Assembly: GCA_932521035.1 (NCBI GenBank)
Contig: OW051492.1
Location: 2,046,001-2,110,000, forward strand
Direction of reading: 5' to 3'
Length of the DNA stretch: 64,000 nucleotides
Source of the DNA: Oscheius dolichura
Taxonomy: Eukaryota > Nematoda > Chromadorea > Rhabditida > Rhabditidae
Shown one piece after another: positions 8,644-21,143 of this stretch (its first letter is position 1; the number at the start of each line of letters is the position of its first letter). Below the pieces are notes generated by a model that saw nothing but the letters and a program-made list of their open reading frames with translations, was not told the DNA's origin and made no database searches. Both the position numbers and the translations under genes were made by a program.

Positions 8644-11600
8644 TTACCACGATAGCCGCTGATTCCAGTCATGAAAGATATCGATAATCTCCGGCATAGT
8701 GGCTTTATTACTCTGTAGTATGAGTCCAATCATAAAATTAAACACTTCTTGGTCTGCTAAGTTTAATTGTAGACGGTGCTCTACCTGAAATAAAACGTGT
8801 ATCAAATTGAAACTGAAACATACTTTTAAAACAGCTTTATCTCGCTCTTCTTCAATATTAGGAATACCCGCATCCAGCATTAATGCAAACAAATTGAGTA
8901 TTACGTTAGCATTTCGTCTTAAAATTTGGTAAGCTGCATCACAATATAGGCAAAAATCTTTGAATTCCTTTCTGTAACTTATTAATTACGAATTTTTTAA
9001 AGGACAAACCCATTAAGACCTCCCATAGCTTGAACCATAGCTACGGTCAACTTCATAGGCGGTGGCATCAATTTTGGATCCCTTCCTAAGATATAGCCAA
9101 AATCTACATGGAACAGACGACCATCTTCACATAATAGCAAGTTGTCCAAATGACGATCTCCTACTCCAAGTACATAACAAACAACGCAATAACTGCAAAT
9201 ATAATTTTGAGAAAACTGCAAAGAAACATACCCTGCTACAGATCTTACATATCGGTCGATAACATCAGCTTCTATTCCGTAGGGTCCATTTGCATCAGGA
9301 CGTACTTCCCTCATGGCTTCTCGGATTGCGTCGTTCTTATAAGCACTATATTTTTTCATAATGTTTCGAAGAGGTTTAGCCTTGACGAATTGAACAAATC
9401 CTTCATCCACTCCTGTTGCCAATACCTAAATATTTTTATTACATGAATCAACTGTTGCTTACAGCGTAAGGAGTTAGTTTTAAATCCAATTGACTCTTCT
9501 TTAATAAGGTGTCCATTAGGCGAATCATTTGTATAACCAGCTGATCTTGTCTAAAATTTATTTAGAAATAAAACAAACTATAATTACCTTAAATCATCGC
9601 CTTGTTTATAAATTAAGGAATATTCTACATCTATCACTTGATTACCTTGTTCTTGTTTGGCTTTAAATGTTATTTTAGCAGGCATCATAGCACTACTAAA
9701 GAGTTGTGCTGCATCGGGAATAACCCTCTCCAATCTTTAAAAAAACATAACCATTTTAGATTTAATAAATGAACATACTTGACTGATGGATCCAAAGGTA
9801 AAATGAGCCCGCCCAAGTTAGCCATTCTTGCGTCTTTGCTCAATTTTGTTCGTAATGCAGTCTCTCGTATGTCTCTTCTTTGTGCTTTTTCTTTCGCCTC
9901 CTTGGTGATCAACTTTAAATGTTCCAAAAAATGCACTTGAGCTTCCAAACTGTTAGCATGCTTTCGTCCATCAATGCTTGTTTCATTAAGTTCATTCAGT
10001 AGCCGTTGCTTGAGATGTTTATACATCTGGAGAAAATAGAAATCTTTTAAAATAGAACATACTGCAGTCATGGCTGGATCACCTCTCGTAACTTCTTCTT
10101 CCACTTTCAGATGCCAAAAAAGAAAATTAGCAACTCTAACATATCCAGTACAGTATCTAAAATAGGTATTTCTTGTCTGGTTAAAAACTTACTTTATAAG
10201 GAAGGACGCTAAATCATCTCTGGGTTTTTGTATTTCTATATCTTCCATCTTTTCAATTATTTCCGTATTATCCGTTGTGACAATTTGTGGATCAGGCTAC
10301 AACGTTCGTGTAAAAAGAAAAGTTGGATCAAATTTACCTGAATAACTTTAGTAACATCTTGTTCTTTGTATGGTTCATATTTTAGCGCTTGCACAAGCTG
10401 AGGAAGGTAAAGATGAACTTGTTCTGGAGTTGCAGAATGAAACAAGCGGTTAACTGCATATTCTCTAACTCCAGGATGTGTAAAAGCTGGAGAAAGAAGC
10501 TCCAAAGCATCTTCTACTTCAATAGGAGACCAGTCACTAAAAACAAATAAATTTAAAAAAAAATTACAAAGCTCACTTTATTAAACTCAGTGCTTCTTCG
10601 ACCTGTGCTTCTTTATCCCAGTTTATTCCTTTTAAAAATTTATTTAATGCTCGGCGATCCTGTTTTAAATAAAAGCGGAATTTCCACACTAGATCTTTTT
10701 GTTCAGGAGTTAGCACTGCAGATGGTGCTTGCTGTAATTTAAATTGTTGAAGGTGAGAATTTAATGACTAACTGTTATAATTTGTTCTAATTTTTCCTTT
10801 ATTTGCAATGATGGTTTAAGCTTCTTTGCTACTTCATATTGAAGTGACTGCCTTTCGAGAGGCTTTCTAGTCAATGCCATGTGCATTTCTTCGCAAAGAT
10901 TTTGTAGGCCTAATTCTGGATCTCCAGAAACTTTACTTTGTATTGTTGATGCTGATATAACACGTGACTGAAAATATTTACATAAAATTAAAATCAATGT
11001 CTTACATCTGCTGCATCCTGTTCATAGTAAACTACATCGAATTGTCTTGAATCGTAGACTAACGTGGCCATTTCTACTACAAGGAAGACATTTCTATGTG
11101 AATTTTTCCTATTTTCTCTTATTCGCTCGATAACAGGCTTGGTTATTTGATCGAGCCAAACAACACTGTCAATAATATCTCTCTTCTGCCTTTCTACCTG
11201 AAAGTAATTCAATTTTGAACAGAGAAAAGCAATTTTTTACTTGTTTTAGAAGAAGCAGAAGATGATCGTCTCCAGCTTCATTGCTGAATCGCCAGTCTTG
11301 TCCATTTTGAATAAAAGGATCTGGTTCTGCAGATAACCTCATCTGAAAAGCAGTTTTACAACATTGCATATGTATTTCTCACTTGTAAATCTATTATACC
11401 CGATTTGAGGACGCCTCTTTTACTAAATAACCGCATAGAATTTTGACACACTAGCTTCTTTGGAAAGGGTACCTGGAATAAATATCAACTTGACACCAAC
11501 AACCATACATATGTATTGTCATATAAAGTAGTGCAATTAGTATTTGACAGAGGTAGCGGAAATGCATCATCTATGTCTAATTCCCAAATTGAAAAATGAA

Positions 11601-12034
11601 TAAAGGAGTCACGAGAAAGGTCAGAATATCTGTAGATTTTTTTAATTTCAAATAAAACCAAAACTTAGAACTTACTTGACAGGTAGTGTTAACCATTCAT
11701 TCCATACTTGCATAATTTTTGACCGTTTGTCGTCACTGGGTGGTTTAAATGAAGTCGTAACAGGGAAGCCCATGGCCCTTCCATCACAATAAATCTAAAA
11801 TATAATACTTGAAAAATCCTATACTACTAACCGTTGCTTCTACTACGACTTGCTCAAGCTTTCTAATAGGATCATTGCTATCACGAAAAATACCTTCAAG
11901 TTCGCATATTTTTATCTAAATAATTGCCTTGATACATAAAACAGCAGCAGAACCTGTAGACCGGCCTTTACCAATTGACAACTATACACATAACGATAGG
12001 CATCCTTTCCTTTTGAAGAGGACGGTATTTCCAT
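8644..12034 (-). CDS. vps-34: VPS34, class III phosphatidylinositol 3-kinase
   Basis: This enzyme makes phosphatidylinositol 3-phosphate on endosomes and autophagosomes, working with VPS15 and Beclin-type subunits. About a dozen or more exons are separated by short introns. From the start ([20 protein letters not shown]) comes a C2 domain, then the helical PIK domain ([26 protein letters not shown]), then the catalytic domain. The catalytic part shows GDDLRQDQL, the loop [11 protein letters not shown] with the catalytic Asp/His/Asn, and the activation segment [19 protein letters not shown], which is typical of VPS34. The C-terminus ends [11 protein letters not shown] and keeps the terminal aromatic helix important in this family. 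The ATG at 12034 follows an acceptor-like TTTCTCAG. The gene lies 157 bp downstream of MEAF6 on the same strand. The family assignment is secure. Confidence 0.95.
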
Positions 12035-12191
12035 AAAAACTGAGAAATCATAAATATCTGAACAATAAAAAAAGCGTTCAGATACAACAAGAGGGCTTTA
12101 ACCCACATATAGACAACGAATAAATGAAAAAATGATATCTTATTTATATATACAAAAAAATTAGTAATAAGGATGCAGTATTGTCATGCAG
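12035..12191 (-). promoter_or_regulatory. Short MEAF6-VPS34 intergenic spacer, possible operon junction
   Basis: Between the MEAF6 stop and the VPS34 start there are 157 bases, AT-rich and with U-rich runs on the transcribed strand. The spacer ends with TTTCTCAG four to five bases before the VPS34 ATG. This layout matches nematode operon junctions, where the downstream message is trans-spliced. No promoter-like element is evident. Confidence 0.45.
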
Positions 12192-12966
<775 letters not shown>

Positions 12967-13493
12967 TCTTACAGAAATATCCTGAGATAATGTATAAGTG
13001 AATGTCGTAAAACGTTGCAATAATAACGGTAATAACCGCTTTTCTTGTACAACAATAGCAAAACAAGTGTAGTCATATTTTATTTATGAGAAAAGTAATA
13101 CACGTAAATGAAATAGCATAAAATAAAATAGTTACCCTTTATATCCGACGTGTTTGATGCTCCTTCACTTCTTGACGTCTCAGCCAAATGCAAATAAATA
13201 ACAAAAAGAAGAAATTTGAATATTTTGCTACGGGCATGCCTTTTTTGATGGTTGTAAGCATCACACAAATACAGTTTGATATCTTTTTCAGTTCTTTTTC
13301 AGTTCTCGGAAATTAGATTCTAATCTACCCCAAGATACTTTTATGTTCTTTACTACTAATCACTTGAGAAGTGAGGTAAGGAGGCATTTTCTCACTTATT
13401 TTAGAACTACTACACTAATAAAAGATCAGATATAAAGGATAAATGTGGCATTTTCACTGGAGACGAATTCTTGATATGATTCGATGAGGATAA
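12967..13493. other. Intergenic region between CSN2 and MEAF6
   Basis: AT-rich. A minus-strand frame from 13268 (MCDAYNHQKRHARSKIFKFL...) carries a hydrophobic stretch and a possible donor after about 45 codons. Its continuation does not match the MEAF6 frame, so it is not annotated as a gene. Confidence 0.35.
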
Positions 13494-15956
13494 TCATTTT
13501 CCGCGAAGTTCAATGATATTTCCAAGAGAAGAAAGATTATTAGTCCATGTATCGAGTGCAGAGAAGGAAATGATATCGTCACTCTCTTCTTCTGTTGGGT
13601 TTGCTGGAGTGATATGAACAACACCTGTCGGTTCATCAATCCTTGCAGAAACTTCTGGACATTTTTTAAATTTCAAAGCGGAATGGATTCCTTACCTTCA
13701 TCTAAAATAGTATCTACAAGTAGCCGTTGCACTTCCGGTAAATCTATTCGTAACTTTCGGGCGAGGTATTCCAATTTCACCCTTGTGTACGGTTTCAATA
13801 GGCGAAGAAGAACCTCAAGAAGGAGAAAGTCAAAAAGGAAAGGGTGAATTATCAACCTGTGTTCGTATATTCGTGAGCAGTTCTTCGATATGCTCTCTTA
13901 TGAAGTGATCATTCATGATACTCTCGCGATTCTTTTCCAATATCTTTTCAAATTGATCTATATTATTTTCCTGATATGCTGCTACCATTTCTGTCATTGC
14001 CACAATATCTGGCTCATTCTGTAAAGGCGGTGTTTTCGGTGATTATGGTTCATTTGGGGCAATGGCAGTGGAGTTTTGGCATAATCTTATCTTCCTTTAG
14101 TCGCTACTGGATATTCTAGCTTTTAGCTTCAACTTTGTCACAAAAATCATAAAATTTGGTATTTTTAGGGTTATAAAATTCAGCTGAATAAATTTTTGGT
14201 AATTTATGGATACTTCTGGGAAGTTTAGAGTATCTAAAATTGGTTTTCTCGGCTCTTTTCATTATAAACCCAATCTTTTCGCTATTTACATATTTCCTTA
14301 CCTTGAAAGGCTTCGCTTCCTGACTATCAAATGGATTTATATCTGATTTTATCAGCATGTTAGCCAATACCAGATATTTCAGACAAGTAGTCCTAAACGG
14401 GAAAAAATTCATAATCATATGGGAAGATTAACCCACCTCCGAGGCGATCCACTCTCATCATAATTCTTGAAAGCTTCAAAGAAGTCCGTATGAGCTTTCT
14501 CGAACTGTCCATCACGGAGATGCATCTTCCCGCCGCATTCACGAATAACTCCCATTATAATCGGATGAGGGATGGCCGACTTGGAGGAGATGGCGTTGTT
14601 CGCTTGCTCATACAGCTGTTTTAAAGCCTGGAAGGAGAAATTCTCGTTTTTAGCATTTAAAAAAAATGAAAATTTCGGCAGCTGGCGGCATAGGGATGCA
14701 GCGCGGTTGAATTCAAAATCCCTTCGGCTGCCGAGATTTTACGGGTGCAGTGGCAAAGTGAAAATGGCTGTTTCCCGTTTCTCCTGGCTCGTTAGTACCG
14801 TAATTTCCTTTCCTTACCTTATTATTCTTCTGTTCCGTGTGCATTTGTATCTCCAGTGCGTATATTTCCAACAACTGGGTTCCCTTCTTCTGGTCCTCTT
14901 CCCCCTCCTCATTCTTACACGATGCCCTCAACTGCTTCAATATCTTCTCCAACATCGAGTACTCGTGTGTATCCAAGTATAATTTTCCCAATTTAATATT
15001 CGTCTTGAACCAGAGTCGCTCATTCTTCGAGTCCTAAAGAGTTACCGTAATCTAGGGCCAGAGAGTGAGGGATAGACCTTTAATGCATCCAAAGTAGTGT
15101 GATAAAATTTCTGGAGGAGATCCATCTGCTTCGAGGTCGAAATATAGTCCAAGATGGAGTTGATCGACTTCTCCGAATAATTCTTGGTCACCGCTGATTT
15201 GATATATCTCAACAGTTGGCGGTAGTGTTCCATCATCGCGTCGAAATCTCCCTAAAGGGCGATTTTCTCCTGTTTTTGGGGCTCCTACCATGGAAAAAGT
15301 TATCTTTACCATCTGCTTCAGGGCTTTGAATCCCCATTCGCCCATTTCTGTCTCCAAGGAGAGCACCTGAAACAGCAAATTGGTTATTTACCTATTTTAT
15401 CGGATTTTTTGGCCTACAGGAACTAAAATGCACTCAAAATCTATTAATTACTGTATTTTTATCTAGAATTCTATAGAGATCAGTCAAAAATCAATAGAAA
15501 AGAGAAAAATCCATATAAAACGTGAGATTCCGTACGAATTATTCAAATTTTCCCGTTTCCCGCGTTTCGCATTCGCCCCTTATTCGTAATTTGTACAGTC
15601 TCGTTGGATGATATTCGAGCCTTTTTGACCTCGTTTTTCACATTTTTTCGATGTTTTTCTTCTATTTATTTTTTATCTACCGTAATCAGGGGAAAATTCT
15701 GCATTTTTTGGGTCTAATAATTTACGGACTACCCTTTTATGGAAAGGATTCTTACCGTTTGAAATGCCATAATGGCATCGCCCATTTTTCCCTCGCTTTT
15801 TAAACCTTTAGCACTATAATATTGATTTTCCAGGTCAACGTCCGGCTCATCACCCGAATCGTCTTCATATTCCTGAAAATAAAATAGTAAAAACGGAGAA
15901 GGGGAACTTACAAAGCCGTAATCTTCAACATCTTCCATATATTCATCATCACTCAT
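13494..15956 (-). CDS. csn-2: COP9 signalosome subunit 2 (CSN2)
   Basis: CSN2 is a scaffold subunit of the COP9 signalosome, which removes Nedd8 from cullins and so controls SCF-type ubiquitin ligases. The acidic N-terminus ([15 protein letters not shown], then [19 protein letters not shown]) is the family signature that contacts the cullin-RBX1 module. TPR-like helical repeats follow ([51 protein letters not shown]). Then comes the PCI region ([40 protein letters not shown]) and a C-terminal helix region ([19 protein letters not shown]). There are many short introns. One intron, at about 14640-14815, holds a short foldback element. It is first in a minus-strand row with MEAF6 and VPS34. Together with the F-box-like gene, it puts two ubiquitin-ligase-related genes in this part of the window, which may be chance. 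Confidence 0.95.
14668..14750. repeat. Short foldback element with CCCGTAAAATCTCGGC ends (copy 1)
   Basis: The right arm GGCTGCCGAGATTTTACGGG followed by TGCAG pairs with a degenerate left arm (AAAATTTCGGCAGC). It lies in an intron of CSN2. Related copies are at 27458-27555 and 40381-40495. Confidence 0.55.
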
Positions 15957-17034
15957 CTTTTTATAATTAAAACAAATATAAATTTAAATATATAGGGAAA
16001 ACTGAACGCAGTCAATGAGAAATGAAGAAGCACAACGCGATTGTCGCTTGGTTATTCGAATCAGCAGCCATAGTCGCGCCAGGACCGGGGATTTCTGGCC
16101 AGGGAAAGGGTTCCAATGGGGAAAGGAGGATGACTTTGATGAGAAAAGAAGGCGACGATGATAGATTGAGGGAATTCTTTCAAGAAACGGAAGGAATACG
16201 CGACTTTATCCAAGAAGGGAGGTCAGGAGGCGGTTTCCCCTTTTCCTTTTCCAGGAGCATAAGAAGGGTTTCCACTGGCCTCTTCCCGGTTTCAGATAAG
16301 TTACTACCCGGAGGATACGGTAAATAAGGGAGGAGAAGATATATTGAAGATAGGTTTCGGCCGAGGGAGGAGGACAACGGGAGAAGAACTATAGACTGGC
16401 ACCTAAGGAGGCCAGAAAGTGGGACCAACGGGGATCGGAGGGCCTGCCCAAGAAGACCAGGCAGTCCTCCCGTTGGAGGTCTTTTTGGCTGCTTTGGAGC
16501 GGGCCGGCCTCGTCCGGCCGCCTCCTCCTTCGCCTTCCATCGGCTCATTCTCCATCGGGTAATACATCTCATAGAGGGATGACTGACTGTCGTAGGGCTC
16601 GACGTCATTCTTCGTGGGGCTTCGAACCGGCGTGATCAGGCTCTTGCGGAGGTTGCTGGCTCCGTCGCGGCCAGCAGCAGGCGCGTCGCCCTTGTTCAGT
16701 TGACTGTTCCTGAAATCGGGTAGTCATCGGGCCAACGGGTTGATGGATCCCCTGGAGCGGCCATGGAAATGGTCCGCGCGGCCTTATGATGTCAGGAATA
16801 TGGAGGACGGGGGAGCGGAGGCCAGCAAACGACAGAGCGGGGAGTTCAACAGAGAGGGAGTCTCCCCTCTGGAGATCCTCGGATGATCCATTGGATACGG
16901 TACCGAAGCTTCTCCCCTGCGTTATTTGTTATCATACGGTCGGTTTACTCTAATCCCCCTGTCGAATCCCCCTGTCAGAAGTCGATCCACTTTCCGGGCT
17001 ATTTGGTATTGGATTCTTTCGACCGACGGTTGAG
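15957..17034. other. Upstream region with inverted exon copy
   Basis: This lies between the divergent CSN2 start and the unknown gene at 17035. A frame from 16022 (MKKHNAIVAWLFESAAIVAP) has no recognisable domain and is not called. The main content is the inverted duplicate of an exon at about 16470-16735, listed separately. The stretch 16740-17030 shows nothing convincing. Confidence 0.4.
16470..16735 (-). pseudogene. Inverted copy of an exon from the gene at 17035-17966
   Basis: The minus strand carries an acceptor (GACTACCCGATTTCAG) followed by NSQLNKGDAPAAGRDGASNL, then LITPVRSPTKNDVEPYDSQS and YEMYYPMENEPMEG. This closely copies the exon at about 17592-17840, with part of its upstream intron. 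It diverges after KAAKK. No other exons of the gene accompany it. The reading frame is intact for about 80 codons, so the copy is either young or under constraint. It could be used only by a transcript on the other strand. Confidence 0.7.
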
Positions 17035-17966
17035 ATGACTACCTGCTATAAAACAAAGGTTTTCTCAACTTCTCTACGACAATTAATTTTCCAACTTTTT
17101 CAGTTTGGTCAGGCGCTTATGAATCTGTACCAGAACGCGCCGGAGAAGGCGGACATCTCGCTGACGATTGACTTCGCCAAGGGGGCTGTGCTGGCCGGCG
17201 ACGAGGTGGTCTGTAAGCGGGCTGCCGCCGCGTCTCCTCTCGTCTCGGGCGGCTCGGAGATCGACTCGGGCGATCTGGACAAAATCTCTTCAAAAATAAT
17301 GTCGGACTATAGTAGGAAGAAAAAGAAGCAGGAGACGCCGCAGCCGGTGACGGCGCCTGCCAAGTCGAAAAGTGGCGACAAGGCGACGGCCGACAACGAC
17401 GGCCAGCTGGATTGGGATGCCCCGCTGGCGGGACTCGTCCTCCCGAATAAGGATTACCCGACATTCCATGAGATTGAACTCGAAGCTAGACGGATCATGG
17501 CCGCCGCCAAGAAGAAGAACATCTCCGTCGAGGAGGAGGTCGAATATAGGTGAGCGGCCCATCAGCCGGGTCCGATGATAGCCCTACCTACAGGAATAGC
17601 CAGCTGAACAAGGGCGACGCGCCTGCTGCTCGCCCCGGCGGCGGCAGCCTCCGCAAGAGGGAGATCCTGATCACGCCGGTTCGAAGCCCCACGAAGAATG
17701 ACGTCGAGCCCTACGACAGTCAGTCATCCCTCTATGAGATGTATTACCCGATGGAGAATGAGCCGATGGAAGGCGGAGGAGGAGGAGAAGGCGGAGAAGG
17801 CGGCCGGACGAGGCCGACCCGCTCCAACGCAGCCAAGAAGAAGAAACGCCAATCGGCGAATGACTCAATCTCGGAGGATGTGAAACTATGTAATTCGCAG
17901 GGCGAGACGGCTACCAGCTTCGATATCGACTCGATCTCTCTGCGGACGGACGACGTCTTCCGGTGA
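17035..17966 (+). CDS. Unknown protein, charged and low-complexity
   Basis: Exons: a possible short first exon MTTCYKTK (17035-17058), a main exon from about 17104 (FGQALMNLYQNAPEKADISL), a 43-nt intron and a last exon from about 17592. The main exon contains DFAKGAVLAGDEVV, a basic stretch (SDYSRKKKKQETPQPV), DGQLDWDAPLAGLVLPNKDY and IELEARRIMAAAKKKN. The last exon carries VRSPTKNDVEPYDSQSSLYE, Gly/Glu runs, SNAAKKKKRQ and a Ser/Asp-rich end. No family is recognised. An alternative start is the Met of MNLYQ at about 17119 if the acceptor before it is a trans-splice site. The stop lies inside a perfect donor (CGGTGAGG), so the gene may continue downstream of 17966. Confidence 0.55.
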
Positions 17967-18724
17967 GGCGCCGGCCGCCGAGACTCCAACTACCGATTAC
18001 TATTTGTATCTGATATGACTGTGATTCCTGTCTACGCCGGGGAAATCTATAAAAATTATGGTTTCCAGACACTGTGTTTCTTTTTATATTGCTTACTGTA
18101 TTTTGTGTGAAATTATCCCAAATGGCCGACATTTTGCTCTCGGCAGGCCATTCTTCTCCAATCCCGCTTGTTACCTTCTTCTCCTTCTTTGCTTCACGGA
18201 GATTAGACTATTTCTTACCGTAATCCATCCTTCAGAATGTGAAGACGGTAGAAAAGAGTCCTGGCCATCGTCCTCCTAACAGCAGAGTCCATTTAGACCT
18301 TCAAAGTGGACGATGCCTCCACTTTGACCAGTTGTCCTCCTCTATTGGAGCCTGTCCAATCAGGGGCCAACTGGTTCCGCGGGGTAAAAGAGCAAATGGA
18401 CTTCTTCCTTTTACTACCGTAATCCTGTTCATTTCTCCCTGATTTTGATAGCCAATCCCACCGTCCTCCCCCTATTTCAGTCATCCTCCCCTGGTCTTCA
18501 ACCGGTAACCTTCGTCTCCCCGCATCCATCATCTACCAGGCTTCAGTCTTGACAACTCCCGTGCGCGTTGTTCGCGTTCTTTTGGAAAAATAAACTCCCG
18601 CGACTGGTTTTTCTCTCCACTAAAATTGGCTGGCTAATGGGTCAAACTATAATATTGCCGATATAAACAGGGAGGCGGGGAGGGAGAGGGCAGAGAGACG
18701 CGTTGTCCCGCCTCGCTACCGGAA
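17967..18724. other. Intergenic/promoter region of the P450 gene
   Basis: No gene is seen. A hairpin lies near 18290-18325 (CAAAGTGGACGATGCCTCCACTTTG). AT-rich elements near 18640-18665 could be promoter parts for the P450. Pyrimidine-rich CATCCTCCC motifs occur around 18450-18500. Confidence 0.35.
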
Positions 18725-21143
18725 ATGGCTCTTCCCTTCGCCTTGGCCATTTTATTTATTCTTATCCTTATTTTAATGTAAGATTGGCTACTTCCCCTCT
18801 GATATATAAATTAGGTATTATTGGAATGAGAAACAGTTCTGGACGCGGAGAGGCGTGCCCGGCCCCGACGGCCTCCTCTTCTTGGGGAATTATCTCCAGC
18901 TAATGCACCCTAATATCGTTTCCGTTCTAAAAATCAGAGACTGGACAAAGGTTAGACCGTCCAGTCCTTTAAAAAGTTGCATTTTCCCTCAGAAATATGG
19001 AAAAATCTATGGGATCCAGGAAGGGACGAGGAAGCTCTTGATAACCAGTGACCTGGACATGTTGCAGGAACTTTTCATTAAGAAATTTGACTATTTTTAT
19101 GGGAGAAAGGTAATAAATTAATGGGTATTCAGTTCGAAATCTTTAGAATTTCCCAATAAGCCGGGAAATTGACCGCGATCCGACAATCCACCTGTTTGAG
19201 AGTCGCGGCCTTCGGTGGAAACGGCTGAGGACCATCAGCGCGCCCTCTTTCTCCGCTAATGGACTGAAAAAGGTCATTTTCCATTGATTTTTCTGATATA
19301 AATTGAAGTTAAGATCAGAGGAAAGGTCGAAGAATCGGCACTGGAACTGGTGAGACAGCTCGAAGCGGTGGAGGAGGGCGGCCCGGTGAATATCCACAGC
19401 TATTACCAGGAGTTCACAATGGACGCCATTTCGAAGATTGCCATGGGGCAGAAGGAGTCCACGTTCTTCGGGAATTATAGGACGGATTGTGTGAAACAGG
19501 TGAGACTTCTGTTTACTGGAGACATCCGTAGCAACAGGGAGAAAGGGAACCGGTACGGGCTGTTCGCGATGTGACGCGGGGCAGAGAGGACACCGGAACG
19601 GGGTAGAGGTCGAAGTTCGGGGAACGTCATGATTTTACTTCTGAAGGTTACTAAAAGATGAGTTCCATCCTCTGGCAATGTAGGGGTAAGCCAATTTCAC
19701 CCAAAACAGGGCCAAGCGGGCCGGCCACCGTTGGTCATCTGCCTCCGGATCAAGAAAGCGGCAGGTGAACAATGGTGGCCTTGAGGAAATTTCATGGAGG
19801 CTTTCCAATGGCGTTTATCTCCCGATGGCTCACAATTTCCCTCTCCCCGTTTCTTGTTTTCTAAAATCCACACCTTTTCAGCTGTTTGGCCGTGACTTCC
19901 GTCATCCTCTCTTCATCCTGGCCTCCATCGTCCCTGGCATCCACGCGCACATCCGTTCGCTGTTTGATATCATTGCTCAATTAACTGGTGGTCCCGGTGC
20001 TAAACTCTACAACGGTATCTATGCTGCTGTCGACGGGAGGATAGCTGAACGGGTGGGTTAGAGGCCCGGGCCGATAGTCTCAATCTTCAGGAGAGGCTGA
20101 CCCGCCTAGGAGAAGAGCTGCCAGAGCCGCAGGACTTCATCGACCTCTTTCTTGACGCCAGAAGTGAAGATGAGAACCTGACAAATGGCGGTGCAGTGCA
20201 GTTTTCAAAGACGGATATCAAGGTACAGTAATCCAGGAAAGCGGAAATAGTCAAACAGGGGGAGGAGAACGCCAGAATTACAGTAATCCCTCCCCAAAAC
20301 TATCTTCTCCTCTAATTCTACCGAATCCCCCTTCTCCAGGTCTCCCGCCACTTGACCAGAGAGGAAATAGTCGCCCAGTGTTTTGTCTTTCTGTTGGCTG
20401 GCTTCGACACCACCGCCAATTCCTTGGCCTACACCACATGGCTCCTGGCTCGACATCCCGAGAAGCAGCAACGGCTGCAAGAAGAAATTGACGAGATTTG
20501 TGGCCACGAAGAGGATGAGATCAGCTATGAGACACTTGGCAGGCTGAAATATTTGGAATGCTGCATGAAGGAGACGCTGAGGATGTTTCCACTCGCCTCG
20601 TTGTGAGTATTCTTACCTAAAAAGACGGGGAGGAAGAGGGCAAGGATACCATAATTTAGTACATTTTCTTTGATTTCAGCGCCTCCTCCCGTGAATGCAA
20701 CAAGACAATAACCCTGGGCGACCACCTAATCGAGAAGGGGACCTTCGTCATGGCCGACGTCTGGACAATCCACTACGATAAGACCATCTGGGGAGAGGAT
20801 GCCGACCAATTTGTCCCCGAAAGGTAACGATCCCCCTTGTTGACACATAAGAGAGAGAATTTCCAGATGGGAAAAGGGGGAGACGCGACACACGATGGCC
20901 TGGTTTCCCTTTGGCGCCGGCCCCCGGCTCTGTATTGGCATGCGGTTGGCCTACATGGAGGAGAAGCTGGCTCTCTGCCATATTTTACGGAAATACGACA
21001 TTCTAGCTGGGGAGAAGACAGAGGTAGGCAGCAATTTGGGAGGACAGAAAATGAGGGACGTATTACAGAAAGAACTCAAGCTGCGCGGCTCTTCTACCGT
21101 CTCCCCCGAGGCCGTTACAGTATACTTGAGGAGGAGGGACTGA
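18725..21143 (+). CDS. Cytochrome P450, CYP3-clan type
   Basis: This is a microsomal monooxygenase with haem-thiolate chemistry, probably oxidising lipids or foreign compounds. Exon 1 gives the membrane anchor ([18 protein letters not shown]). The next exon has [20 protein letters not shown] with the Pro-rich hinge. Further exons carry [20 protein letters not shown] (C-helix, WxxxR), the I-helix AGFDTTANS, the K-helix KETLRMFP (ExxR), DQFVPERW and the haem loop [16 protein letters not shown] with the Cys ligand. All hallmark residues are present. Membership in the CYP3 clan is suggested by the FGxGPRxCIGMR haem loop and AGFDTT; nematode CYP13/CYP25 are of this type. Around nine exons are separated by short to medium introns. 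It appears functional. The downstream region has an AAATAAAAATAAA stretch near 21176 that may direct polyadenylation. Confidence 0.93.
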
